This document shows, one piece after another, positions 26,701 to 37,066 of a DNA stretch of 64,000 nucleotides. The position numbers and the translations under genes were made by a program. This stretch comes from Candidatus Amarobacillus elongatus. GTDB lineage: Bacteria; Chloroflexota; Dehalococcoidia; Tepidiformales; Tepidiformaceae. The first letter of the stretch is position 1, and each line of letters begins with the position of its first letter. Below the pieces are notes generated by a model that ran no database searches, had not been told where the DNA came from, and was given only the letters and a program-made list of their open reading frames with translations. The stretch is taken from the NCBI GenBank assembly GCA_016703545.1, contig JADJBX010000002.1:124001-188000 (forward strand). The letters are read 5' to 3'.

Positions 26701-29700
26701 GCGAGCAGCGCGTCTGTCACCCCCGGCGGTGATGCGCCCGTCACCATCGAGGCGGCGGCCACGAACCTGACCGTCACCAGTTCGAGCCCGGTCCTGCGGC
26801 TCTCGCCGCCATCGACGGCCGCCTGCCTCGCGCCAGACTGCGTGGCCGTGACCGCGAACATCGCCGCAGGCGCGTTCGGCCCCCTCACCGGCTACATCCA
26901 GTTCTTCGACCAGACGGCCCCGGGCCAGCCGCGCATCGCCACGGTGGCGATTGTGAACCAGTCGGCCGTCCTCGAACTGCGCACGTCGCTTCCCGGCCTC
27001 TACCCCGCGGACGGCACGCTCCTCATCGGCGACCACACCATCTCCGCGCGGTACTGCCCCGCCACGAACGTCGCGAACGCCTGCCTCCCCGGCGGCAACT
27101 ACGGCGCGACCCCGGCCTCGCCGCCGGCCGAACACACGCGGGTCATTCGCTTCGAACCCGAGCCCACGACCGCCGACCTCACCCTTTCGGCGGCGACGGT
27201 CACGCTCGGCTCGGCCACACCCATCACCGCGACGGTGGCGCTCACGACGGGCGACTACGGCCCCTACAGGGGCACGATCGAGCTCTACGACGGATCTACC
27301 CCGGTCTACTGCGCCCAGCGGGCGCCAACGGTGGCCGAACCGGCGCCGCCCGTCTGCGATCCCGGCAAGACCTGGCTCCGCACCGACACCTGGAGCGCCG
27401 ACAGCACACACGCCTTCAGCATCGGCTTCGGCGTCGGGCAGAACCCGTTCGGGGCCGCGTCGCATTCGCTGCACGCCGTCTACGTTCCCGCGGCGCAGTC
27501 GAACTACCTGGGCGCCACCTCCGCCAACCGCGCGCTCACGGTCCTGGCCAACGCCACCACGACGAGCCTCGCCGCGGTCACGTCGCCCATCACCGTCGGT
27601 GACGCCGTCACGCTCGTCGCGACGGTCGACGGCGGCGCCTTCGGTGGCCAGAACGGCATGGTCGAGTTCCGCCGCAACGGCGTCGCCATCGCACAGGTGG
27701 CCGTGACGCTCGCCGGTTCCGGCACCGTGACTGGCACGGCCAGCCTCACCCTCAATGACACCTCCACCCCGACCTCCGCCGCCGCGCTCCCGGGCAGCGC
27801 CACCGCCCACTCGCTGACCGCGCACTTCCTTGGTGCCGGCAACTACGCCGCAAGCACCTCGTCCGCTCGCAGCCTGAAGGTGGACCCGCTCGGGACGTCC
27901 ACCGTTGTTTCCGTCACCCGGGCCACGCAGGTGTGCGTGGGGGATACCGGGAACCCGGCGCTCGGGGACAAGGTCATCCTGACGGCGACCATCGGCACGT
28001 CCCCCCTCCCCGGCGGGCGGCCGATCTCCGGTTCCGTGGAGTTCTTCGATACCTCGAACGGCAACCTCTCGCTGGGGACGGCGGCGCCCGCGCCCAGCTG
28101 GCTCGGTGGCGCCGTGAACCTCTGCATCACCGCCACGACGGCGAACCTGGCCACTGGCACGCACACCATCAGCGCCACCTTCACCTCGACCAGCGGCGAC
28201 TACGCCAGCAGCTCCTCTGCGTCGGACGCATCCGTCACCATCGACGCCGCACCCACGATCCTGCAGGTGACGACATCGAGCCCGGCCGTTCGCCTCGGTC
28301 CCGCCGCCACCGGCGCCTGCCTCGCGCCCGATTGCGTCGCGGTCACCGCCGTCATCCGCTCCGGCGATTTCGGCGCGCACGGCGGCTACATCCAGTTCTT
28401 CGACCAGACCGCGGCCGGGCAGCCCCGCCTCGCGACCGTGCCCGTGTCGGCACAGCAGGCGGTCCTCGAATTCCGGACCGGCTCCTACCCGGCCATCTAT
28501 CCGACGGACGGCACCTTGCTCACCGGCGACCACACGATCTCGGCGCGTTACTGCCCGGCGACGGACGTCGCGCAGACGGCCTGCACCGCGACCGGCAATT
28601 ACCAGCCGACTGCCGCGGCGCCGCTCCCGGAGCACCAGCGCGTCATCACCATCCAGCCCCAGACAACGCTCGTGGACCTCGTGCTGGCACCCACCTCCGT
28701 CAACCTCGGGGCGGCGACGCCCGTGTCCGCGGCCGTCACGCTTTCACCGGGCGGGTATGGGTCTTACGCCGGTTCCATCGAACTGATGAACGGGACCACC
28801 GTCGTGGCCTGCGTGGCCCGTGTCGCGGCCGGCGCCTGCGTGGCCTGGCCCTCGGGCGAGACCGCCGGCCACACGTTCACCCTCGATTTCTCGACGCCCG
28901 GCGGCGCGCCCCTGGGCGGCGGTGCGCAATCCCTCACGGCGCGCTACACCGCCGCGCCCGCCACCAACTACGCCTCCGGCGAATCGTCTCCCCGCACCCT
29001 CACCGTGAACCCCGTGGGGTCGACGACGGCGCTGCAGCTGTGCGCGCCGGGCGGCGCCTCCTGCACCGCGCTCACGCCGCCGTTCATCGTCGGCTCCGAT
29101 ATCGATCTCGTCGCGACCGTCTCCGCCGCGGGCTTTGGCGCAGCCACCGGCACGGTCGAATTCCGCCGCGGCTACGTGAACGCCGCCAACCCCGGCACGC
29201 TCCTCGGCAGCGCCAGCGCCTCGCTCTCGGGCACCACGACGGTCACCGGCAAGGCCACGCTCGCCCTCCGGAGCACGTCCACGCCGAAGTCCGCCGAGGC
29301 GCTGCCCGCGGACCCCACGGCGTACGCCATCACCGCGCACTTCCTCGGCGGCGGTAGTTACTCCGCCAGCCAATCGTCGGCCTCGAACCTCACCGTGAAC
29401 CCCGTTGTCACCAGCATCAGTGCCGATGCGACGAAGGCGACCGGGACCTGCACCGTCGCAACCGGCAGCATCATCCTCGGCGAGCCCGTGGTGCTCACGG
29501 CGATCATCATCGGCGCCGCGCTGCCGGGCGGCCGCACCATCGGCGGCACCGTCGAATTCCGCGATGCCTCGGCCGCGAACGCGCTCCTCGGAACCGCGAC
29601 GGTCGTGCCCAACCTCGCCGGCGGCTCGGCCACGCTCTGCGTGTACACCTCCCCCACCGGTGTCGGTGCGGGGACGCACGCGGTCAGCGCCAGCTTCGTC

Positions 29701-31457
29701 TCGACGAGCGCCGACTACGCGAGTTCGAACACGACAAGCAACGCGTCACTCGTCGTGGAGAAGATCACGACCGCGACCGCCGTCACCCTCGGCGCCACCA
29801 CGGTCGCCGAAGGCGGCTCCCTGGCGCTGAGCGCCACGGTCGCCCCTGGCTCGGGCATGCCGTACGTCGGCGCCCTCACGGGCAACGTCGAGTTCCGCGC
29901 CGGCTACGCCTCCGAATCCAGTCTCGGCACGCTGCTCGCAACGGCCGCGCTGTCATCGAACGCGGCCTCGGCCACGGTGGCGAGCGTGGCGCTCTCCGCG
30001 GGATCGCACACCGTCGTCGCCCGGTATGTGGGCGATTCGAGCTACAACCTCAGCGTCTCCACCGGCGCGACCCTCAACGTCCAGCGCGCGACGACGGTCG
30101 CGGTCACGGCTACCCCCAACCCGATCGGCTACGGCGCCAACCTCGCGCTCCAGGCCGACGTCACCGGGTACGTTGCGGGCCTCGGGAACATGGATGCCTC
30201 GGGCGCAAAGGTCGACTTCTACCGCGGCGCGACCCTCCTCGGCACGGACACCACGGGCACGGGCACGGGCGGCGCGCGGTTCACCCTCACCGTCGACACC
30301 GACGGCTCGGCCGCGATGACGCCCGGCACCTACGGCATCACCGCCGTCTACTCCGGCAACGCCGCCTACGCGACCTCCACCTCGGCGCCCATCGGGGTGC
30401 AGGTGAATGCTGCGGCCACGACGCTCACCATCAACACAGGTTCCGCCTGCACCGGTGGCAACGCCACCATCGCTCTCGCGGGCACCGTCGACCTCTGCGC
30501 GTCCCTGACGCCCGCCGGCTTCGGCAGCCCGGTCGCGAACGGCGGCGCCGTGACCTTCTACGTCGATGGCGCCGCCGCCACCGGGACGGTCGCCTACGCC
30601 TGTGGGGTTCTGCCGTTGTCCGCCTGCGCGTCGACGCCCATGACCGCGAAGATCACCCTCACCTCCTCGTTGACCTTCCTCGATGGGGGCTCGCACTTCA
30701 TCACCGCCGTCTATTCCGGCAACTCCTCGTACCTGCCGTCGTCGACGGCGAGCGGCGTGACCGTCACGGTCTCGCCCGCACCCACGGCCGCGACGGTTGC
30801 GTTCCAGGCCGGGTTCACCTCGCCACTGGTGGTCACGAGCACGGGGACGGCGGCGATCCGCGTCACCGTGGCCCCCTCGCCCACCATCGCCTACTCGCCC
30901 ACATCCGGCACGGTCGTCCTGTACGAGTCGCCGAGCGGTACGGGCGGGTGGTCGCCCATCGCCGTCAGCAACACGTACGACTCGCTCACGGGCAGCTGGC
31001 TCTTCAACGTCGGAGCGGGCGTCGGCCAGCCGCTGCTCCCGGGAAACCACTTCTTGCCGCCCAGTTCCTCGGCAACACGGACTTCGCGGCCAGCCCGGCC
31101 GTCTCCGGGCCCGGGACGCAGCTTCAGGTGCAACTCGCGACGACCGTGGCAATCACCTTCTCCGTGGCCACGCCGATTCCTAACAGCACGGCGTTCACCA
31201 TCAGTGCGACCCTCACGCCCGGGGGCTTCGGCAACTACTTCACCGGGGCGTCTTGCGGCACCGTGGTGTTCAACGACGTCACGTCGGGCGCACCTGTGTT
31301 GATCGGCACGGCAACCTTCACGGCGCCGAACCTCTACACGTTCTCCGTCCCCAACACCCGATTCACCGCGGCCGGGGCGCGCACCATTCGCGCCACCTAC
31401 AACGGCTGCGGCGCCTATGCGCCTGGCTCGGTGGACCAGGCGGTGACGTTCAGTTGA
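20747..31457 (+). CDS. Giant membrane-anchored FHA-TM-C39-Ig repeat protein; frame broken twice
   Basis: Order of parts: FHA domain (residues 1-110; GRA, SIARRHARL, GSASGTFID); beta-rich region (to about 330); one membrane span (about 337-359, FALMFCIAIAVVVLAVIVP); C39-like papain-fold domain (about 415-600) with Cys in QCGCAMTS (~451), His in GHWIAATG (~559) and Asp in NDPFY (~574); a Ser/Pro linker; then about 2,800 residues of Ig-like domains with a MopE-type metal motif CDSLDNDGDGVIDTNCE near 24342. FHA should face the cytoplasm, the rest outside. GTG 20747 is chosen by alignment with the paralogue at 31549 (VKYGSL against MKYGTL). Frame breaks near 24566-24572 and 31051-31056 each need one added base; corrected, the protein is 3,570 residues. 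Whether C39 cuts a substrate is unknown. Confidence 0.85.
25270..29760 (+). repeat. Three-copy 1.5-kb super-repeat inside the giant FHA protein
   Basis: Blocks of several Ig-like domains recur with a period of about 1,495 bp. The marker GYIQFFD appears near 25412, 26890 and 28385, and the marker NGMVEFRR or GTVEFRR near 26150, 27650 and 29150. Copies have diverged but keep domain order, so the array grew by multi-domain duplication. Confidence 0.8.
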
Positions 31458-31548
31458 TCCCACCTTTCCGAATGGTGGAACCCACTCGCGGGGGCCGATA
31501 TCCTCTGGCTTCGCCCGCCGTTGGCGCGGGTAACGCGGGGTTTTCGGC
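31458..31548 (+). promoter_or_regulatory. Promoter region of the second FHA gene
   Basis: TATCCT at 31499-31504 lies 44 nt before the GTG start, within GGCC-GA-TATCCT, and resembles the GGCC-C-TATCCT upstream of the first FHA gene. An imperfect hairpin (CCACCTTTCC...GGTGG, 31460-31480) could end the upstream transcript. Confidence 0.45.
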
Positions 31549-34500
31549 GTGAAATACGGCACTCTCGAACTCGCGGTGACCGATGGCCCGCCGGGCGAGT
31601 ACCCCCTCGACCTGCCCCAGCTCACGATTGGCCGCGCCGCCGGCTGTGCCATCGTCCTCGACGACCAGTCCGTCTCGCGCCAGCACGCTCGCGTCTTCGT
31701 CGAATCCGGCCGCCTGCTGATCGATGACCTTGGCTCCGAAGCCGGCACCTTCGTCGATGGCGAACGCGTCGAGCCCGGGAACCCGGCCCTCGTGCAGGAC
31801 GGCTCCGAGCTTCGCATCGGCAGCCGCGTCTTTCGCTACATCGCCCCGGCCGTGGTCGCCGCCGAGGCGGTTTCGCCCGCCGCCCTGCCGGTCCCCGGCA
31901 CGCCGGACCTCCCCGCCGAGGAAGGCGCGGAGAACGAGGACCTCAGCCCGGACATCCACTGCTCCCTCTCGCTGCCGGCCGCGCCCATCGACCCCGGCGC
32001 GTCGCCCGGGCTCGCGTACCTGACCATCCGCAACCGCGGCCGCGTGGTCGATGGCCTCGACATCGCGGTCGACGGGCTGCCCGCCGAATGGGTGCGAATG
32101 AGCAGCCCCCGCGTTCTGCTGCCCCCGGGCGAGCAGGCCGAGGTCGCGCTCGTCATTCAGCCCCCCCGCCGGTCCGAGTCCCGCGCCGGCGATTACCCCT
32201 TCTCCGTCGTGGTCACGTCGACCGAGACCGGCCGGGAGGTCGTGACCTCCGGGCAGGTCACGATCGTGCCGTTCGAAGGCACCGAGATCGCCCTCAAGCC
32301 CGTCCGTTCACGGCGTGATTTTGTTATCACGGCGGTGAACCACGGCAACGCCGTGGCCACCTACGCCCTCGCCGGCAAGGACGACGAAGAGTCGTTCATC
32401 TACGAATTCGAGGCGCCCGCGGTGAACCTCGAGCCGGGGGCCGAAGGCGTGCTGCGCCTCCGGGTGCGCCCCGTGAAGCGCAAGCTGTTCGGCCCCCCGA
32501 TGATCCTGCCGTTCCGCGTCCAGGGCACGGCCACGAACGACCCGACCGCGCGCGTCTCGGCCGATGGCCAGCTGCACATCGTCCGGCCCCTGCAGGCGTG
32601 GAAGATGCCGGCCATCCTCTCGATGCTGCTCTTCATGACCTTCGGGAGCCTGCTCTTCTATTGGCGCTGGCCGAGCACGCCCACCAGCGCCTACTACTAC
32701 GCCCGCAACGTCGTCCGCGACGTGCGCGAGTTCGTCAGCGGGCGCGAATCCACCGCCCGCGCCGCCTCCAACCCCGAGGCCATCTACGCCGGCATCCACA
32801 TGTGCGACAAGAAGAACCCCACCAAACAGGACGCGTTCTCCGGCCCCGCGCAGGCGCCCTACTTCTCCCAGCGCGACCCCGCCTGGGCCGACACCATCTA
32901 CGCCCGCTCCGATGACAAGCAGTACCCCTCCGCCTATTGCGGTACGGACTTCGACCAGTGCGGCTGCGGCGTGACCTCCGTCGCGTCGGTGATGGCGCTC
33001 TTCCAGATCCTGACCATGCCCGATGGCAAGCCGCTCACGCCGAAGACCGTCAACGAATGGTTCAATACGCAGGCGCGCGAAACGAGCCGGGGCTGGGTCA
33101 GCTCCGGGTACGTCTACGGCGATGTCGTCTGGTCGGCGGTAAACCAGCTCTCGGCCGAGATCGCCCGCAACCAGCCGGGCTCCCGCACCATCCGCTTCGC
33201 CGGCCTTGGCACCGGGAAGGAGGAGGAGGTCAAGAGCGAGCTCAAAGCGGGCCGCTTCGTCATCCTCGAACTCCCCGGGCACTACGTCGCCGCCACGGGT
33301 GTCGATGGCGAGAACATCCTCATCAACGATCCCTACTACCCCGATCGCAAGCTCTACTCCGACTACAAGGACCGCGTCCGCGGCTCCGTGCTGTTCGAAC
33401 CGTCGACCGACCTCTCCGGGGTGACGATCACGGTGCCCTCGGATATCCGCGTGAAAGTCACCGATGCCCAGGGCAAGGTCGTCGGCACGCTCAAGACCGT
33501 GAGCCCGACGGAAGCCGCCACCGATGCCCAGGTCGGGATCAAGGGCGCGACCTATCGCTTCAAGCACGCCTGGCGCGACCCAACCTGCGTCGAAAGCCCG
33601 CCGCCCGCCGATGCCGGGACGAATCAGATCACGCTCCCCGGCGCCCTCGGGCAGTACAAGATCGAGGTCACGGATCCGCGCGGCGAGAAGACGGCCGTGG
33701 CCATCCATAGCTATGACCGTCTCGGCCAGGTCGCCCTCCGCAGCGAGGACGGGCAGGGCCAGATGGTTATCCAGATGAACTACGACCCGGCGAAGCAGGC
33801 GCCCGAGTTCGCGGTTACTGGCGCGGTGGCCCCCGGGGGCGGCGGCGCCGCCACGGGTTCGGCGACGCCCACGGGCGCCACCCCGCAGGGCGGCGCGCCC
33901 GCCGTCAACGGCAGCGGGGCGGCTGGCCGCGCCACGCCCGGCGGTGGGGCCACTGCGGGAGCCACGCCTGCGGGCGCCACTCCCGCCCCGGGCGAAACCG
34001 CCACCGGGACCCCCGGTGCCGGCGGCGTGCCCACGGTCGTTACCCCCACCCCCATCCCGCCCAAGGCTCCCAACAACGTCACCGTCGTCTGCACCACGAC
34101 CTACGTGCAGGACCCGAAGAACGCGACGGTCGCGTGCAACGCGGCCATCGACGGAGCGGTGACCTCGCAGTCCTGGACGATCAACGGCGTGCCCGCGCCC
34201 TCGGGGCAGAACAAGAACGCCCTCAGCTTCTCCTTCCCGCAGGACACGACGGTGGCCGTGGTGCTCTCCGCCTGTAACCTCACCGCCTGCAAGACGTCGG
34301 CGAGCGAAGTGAAGGTGCAGTTCCCGCCACCGGGCGCGGCCAGCGTCACGCCCACGCCCTCCGGGACCCCCACGGCGGTGCCGCCGCCCGCCGTGACCGA
34401 GGCGCGCCTCTTCTGCGACGTCACCTACGACCCATACTCCCTGAAGCGGGGGCTCATCTCCTGCGAGACGACCTTCCTCGGCGCTTTCACAACCGTCATC

Positions 34501-34902
34501 TGGAGCGCGCCGCAGGCGTCGCCGCCCTCCGGCGACACGGGCGTGAAGACGTGGACCACCGAGTTCCCGCTCGGGCTCGGCGGCGGCGGCGTGGCCATCA
34601 CGGTCACGGCCACCATCTGCAACTTCACCACCTGCGTGACGCCTGACTCCGCGACCGTAAACGTGCAGTACCTCGCCGGCGCGCCGCTGAGTGGCGGCTG
34701 CTCGGGCGTCTCGTTCACGTCGAGCGTCGTCGGCTACGCCCAGTGGTTCATCGACGGCACCCCCGTGGGCAGCCCGCTCACCCTGAGCGGCGGGTCCTCC
34801 TTCAACCCCTCGGCCTACGGCCCCACGGCCGGCGTCCACACCATCGATGTGCTCTACGGCGGCCGGCAGGTTTACCGTACCGGCATGACGGTGACCTGCT
34901 GA
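31549..34902 (+). CDS. Membrane-anchored FHA-TM-C39-Ig protein, paralogue of the giant protein
   Basis: This 1,117-residue intact paralogue has an FHA domain (about residues 5-105: IGRAAGC, SVSRQHARVF, LGSEAGTFVDG), a beta-rich region, one membrane span (about 352-372, ILSMLLFMTFGSLLFYW), and a C39-like domain (about 435-620) with Cys in QCGCGVTS (~469), His in GHYVAATG (~577) and Asp in NDPYY (~593). A Gly/Ala/Thr/Pro linker and two or three Ig-like domains follow. The stop overlaps the AAA ATPase start (TGATG), tying it to the CIS operon. FHA proteins control type VI secretion by threonine phosphorylation in other bacteria; a like role here is inference. Confidence 0.85.
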   Translation: MKYGTLELAVTDGPPGEYPLDLPQLTIGRAAGCAIVLDDQSVSRQHARVFVESGRLLIDDLGSEAGTFVDGERVEPGNPALVQDGSELRIGSRVFRYIAPAVVAAEAVSPAALPVPGTPDLPAEEGAENEDLSPDIHCSLSLPAAPIDPGASPGLAYLTIRNRGRVVDGLDIAVDGLPAEWVRMSSPRVLLPPGEQAEVALVIQPPRRSESRAGDYPFSVVVTSTETGREVVTSGQVTIVPFEGTEIALKPVRSRRDFVITAVNHGNAVATYALAGKDDEESFIYEFEAPAVNLEPGAEGVLRLRVRPVKRKLFGPPMILPFRVQGTATNDPTARVSADGQLHIVRPLQAWKMPAILSMLLFMTFGSLLFYWRWPSTPTSAYYYARNVVRDVREFVSGRESTARAASNPEAIYAGIHMCDKKNPTKQDAFSGPAQAPYFSQRDPAWADTIYARSDDKQYPSAYCGTDFDQCGCGVTSVASVMALFQILTMPDGKPLTPKTVNEWFNTQARETSRGWVSSGYVYGDVVWSAVNQLSAEIARNQPGSRTIRFAGLGTGKEEEVKSELKAGRFVILELPGHYVAATGVDGENILINDPYYPDRKLYSDYKDRVRGSVLFEPSTDLSGVTITVPSDIRVKVTDAQGKVVGTLKTVSPTEAATDAQVGIKGATYRFKHAWRDPTCVESPPPADAGTNQITLPGALGQYKIEVTDPRGEKTAVAIHSYDRLGQVALRSEDGQGQMVIQMNYDPAKQAPEFAVTGAVAPGGGGAATGSATPTGATPQGGAPAVNGSGAAGRATPGGGATAGATPAGATPAPGETATGTPGAGGVPTVVTPTPIPPKAPNNVTVVCTTTYVQDPKNATVACNAAIDGAVTSQSWTINGVPAPSGQNKNALSFSFPQDTTVAVVLSACNLTACKTSASEVKVQFPPPGAASVTPTPSGTPTAVPPPAVTEARLFCDVTYDPYSLKRGLISCETTFLGAFTTVIWSAPQASPPSGDTGVKTWTTEFPLGLGGGGVAITVTATICNFTTCVTPDSATVNVQYLAGAPLSGGCSGVSFTSSVVGYAQWFIDGTPVGSPLTLSGGSSFNPSAYGPTAGVHTIDVLYGGRQVYRTGMTVTC

Positions 34903-36992
34903 TGATCCCGGGCCTCGATCCCGATGTCGCGCGCGGCATCGCGCTGATCCATCGCCTGCTCGTGCTCGAAGTCGCGCGCATGCGCGAGGCCGGCGTGCCG
35001 GTCGGTGAGGATGACTACCGCGGGCTCTACGTCTCCGATGCCGAGGCGGACCGCCTCGTCGCGGCCCTTCCCGGGCCTCTCGCCGACAGCCCCACGCACT
35101 CCGCCTACCGCCGGGAAGTGGGCGAGTTGCACGCCTCGGCGTGCGGTCCGCTCGCTCGCCTGTGCGCGCTCGGCGGCCTCGACGCGTTTGACCTCGGCGT
35201 CCTCCTGCTCGCCCTCGCCGCCGAAGCCGACCTCGGGACCGAGCGGCTCATCGGCTACGTCCAGGACGATGTCACGAAGAAGCGGCCACGCGTCGAGCTC
35301 GCCCTCCGCGCGCTTACGCCCGCGGCCGAGTTCCACGCCCGCCGTGAGCACTTCGCACCCGGCGCCCCCCTGCGCCGCCTGCACCTCGTTTCGCTGCTCG
35401 ACGAAGCGGGCAACCCCCAGACACCGCTCCTCGCCCGCGCCATCGCCCTCGACCCGCGTGTTGCCGGGTACCTCCTCGGCGAACGCGCCCTCGACGAGGC
35501 GCTGCACCCGTTCGTCGTGCAGCCCGGCGAGATGCTCGCGGCGCTCGAACCGGAGACCGCGGAGCGCGTGGCCGCCCTCGCGGCGCTGCCGGCGGCGACC
35601 CTCGCACCGCCCGTTGTCGCGCTCTCGGGGCCGGACCCCGCCGCCCGCGAAACCGCCGCCGCGATGCTCGCCACCGCCTCGAACCTCGGCCTCGTCCGCG
35701 TCGATTTCGCCAGCGCGGTCGCCGACCTCGGGTTCGATGAGGCCGCGGTGCGCTCCCTCCGCGAGGGCGCGTTCAGCGAAGCGGCGGTCGTCATCGATGG
35801 CGTCGACACCCTCTCCCAGTCCGATGGCGAACGGCTTCGCAACACGCTCACTCGCGCGCCGCTCGCGCCCCTCGTCCTCCTCGGGTCCCGCGTCCCCTTT
35901 AACTGGCCGGGCGTGCGCATCGAGCTCCCGGGGCTTGATTTCGAAGCCCAGCAGGCGAGCTGGAACAGCCTGCTCGCCGGCGAGGACGTCGCCGAGGCGG
36001 ACGTCGCCGCGCTCGCGGGGAAGTTCCGGCTGACGGCCCACGCAATCGCCGCCGCCGTCGAGGGCGCCCGCGGCCATGCCCGCTGGCGCGACCCCGCGGC
36101 TCCGCGCATTTCGCTCGAGGACCTGCAGGCCGCCGCTCGCACGCAGTCGACCCCGATCCTCAGCGACCTCGCGCGCAAGATCGTGCCGCATTACGCCTGG
36201 GACGACATCATCCTGCCCGCCGATGCCCGCGAGCAGCTGCGCGAAATGTGCGGCTTCGTGGAACACCGCCACACCGTGTATGACCTCTGGGGCATGGGCC
36301 GGAAGCTGGCGATGGGAAAGGGCATCCTCGCGTTGTTCGCGGGGAGCTCCGGCACCGGCAAGACCATGTCCGCCGACGTCATCGCCGGCACGCTGGGCCT
36401 CGACCTGTACAAGATCGACCTCTCCGGCATCGTCAGTAAGTACATTGGCGAAACCGAAAAGAACCTCGCGACTATCTTCGCCGAGGCCGAGACCGCCAAC
36501 GCCATCCTCTTCTTCGACGAAGCCGACGCCCTCTTCGGCAAGCGCTCCGAGGTGAAGGACGCCCACGACCGCTACGCGAACATCGAGACCGCGTACCTCC
36601 TGCAGAAGATGGAGGAGTATTCGGGCATGGTCATCCTCGCCACCAACCTCAAGAGCAACCTCGACGAGGCGTTCCTCCGCCGCCTGCATTTCGTGGTCGA
36701 TTTCCCCATGCCCGAGGAGGAAGACCGCCTGCGCATCTGGCGCGCGACCGTGCCGGCGTCGCTCCCCGTTTCGCCGGATGTGGACTTCGGCTTCCTCGCC
36801 CGCCAGTTCAAGATCGCGGGTGGCAACATTCGCAACATCGTCCTGGCCGCGGCCTTCATGGGTGCCGGCGAAGGGGGCGAGGTGCACATGGGCCACTTCA
36901 TTCGCGGCGTCCGCCGCGAGTATCAGAAGCTGGGCAGGATGGTGACGGACGCGGAATTCGGCTCCTACGTGGGATTCCTGCGCCCCACATGA
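34902..36992 (+). CDS. CIS-associated AAA+ ATPase (Pvc15/Afp15-like)
   Basis: This 696-residue protein has an N-terminal alpha-helical region of about 430 residues and a C-terminal AAA+ module: Walker A GSSGTGKT (~480), Walker B ILFFDEADALFG (~535), sensor 1 ILATNLKSN, arginine finger DEAFLRRLHF. AAA+ ATPases of this kind are a core marker of extracellular contractile injection systems and are thought to help assemble particles or load cargo. The ATG overlaps the FHA stop (TGATG), so translation is coupled to that protein. Confidence 0.93.
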   Translation: MIPGLDPDVARGIALIHRLLVLEVARMREAGVPVGEDDYRGLYVSDAEADRLVAALPGPLADSPTHSAYRREVGELHASACGPLARLCALGGLDAFDLGVLLLALAAEADLGTERLIGYVQDDVTKKRPRVELALRALTPAAEFHARREHFAPGAPLRRLHLVSLLDEAGNPQTPLLARAIALDPRVAGYLLGERALDEALHPFVVQPGEMLAALEPETAERVAALAALPAATLAPPVVALSGPDPAARETAAAMLATASNLGLVRVDFASAVADLGFDEAAVRSLREGAFSEAAVVIDGVDTLSQSDGERLRNTLTRAPLAPLVLLGSRVPFNWPGVRIELPGLDFEAQQASWNSLLAGEDVAEADVAALAGKFRLTAHAIAAAVEGARGHARWRDPAAPRISLEDLQAAARTQSTPILSDLARKIVPHYAWDDIILPADAREQLREMCGFVEHRHTVYDLWGMGRKLAMGKGILALFAGSSGTGKTMSADVIAGTLGLDLYKIDLSGIVSKYIGETEKNLATIFAEAETANAILFFDEADALFGKRSEVKDAHDRYANIETAYLLQKMEEYSGMVILATNLKSNLDEAFLRRLHFVVDFPMPEEEDRLRIWRATVPASLPVSPDVDFGFLARQFKIAGGNIRNIVLAAAFMGAGEGGEVHMGHFIRGVRREYQKLGRMVTDAEFGSYVGFLRPT

Positions 36993-37004
36993 TTGACCCG
37001 ACAC

Positions 37005-37015
37005 GTTACGATTGC
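37005..37015 (+). promoter_or_regulatory. Candidate promoter element, copy 1
   Basis: The 11-mer GTTACGATTGC ends 51 nt before the start of the DUF4157 gene. The same 11-mer lies 49 nt before the sheath gene start. TACGAT inside it fits a -10 hexamer (TAnnnT). No clear -35 is seen. Confidence 0.45.
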
Positions 37016-37066
37016 CTGCGTCGCAGCGAATTCGCAGGCTGACTGCCCCGCCCCGGAGGTATCGCC

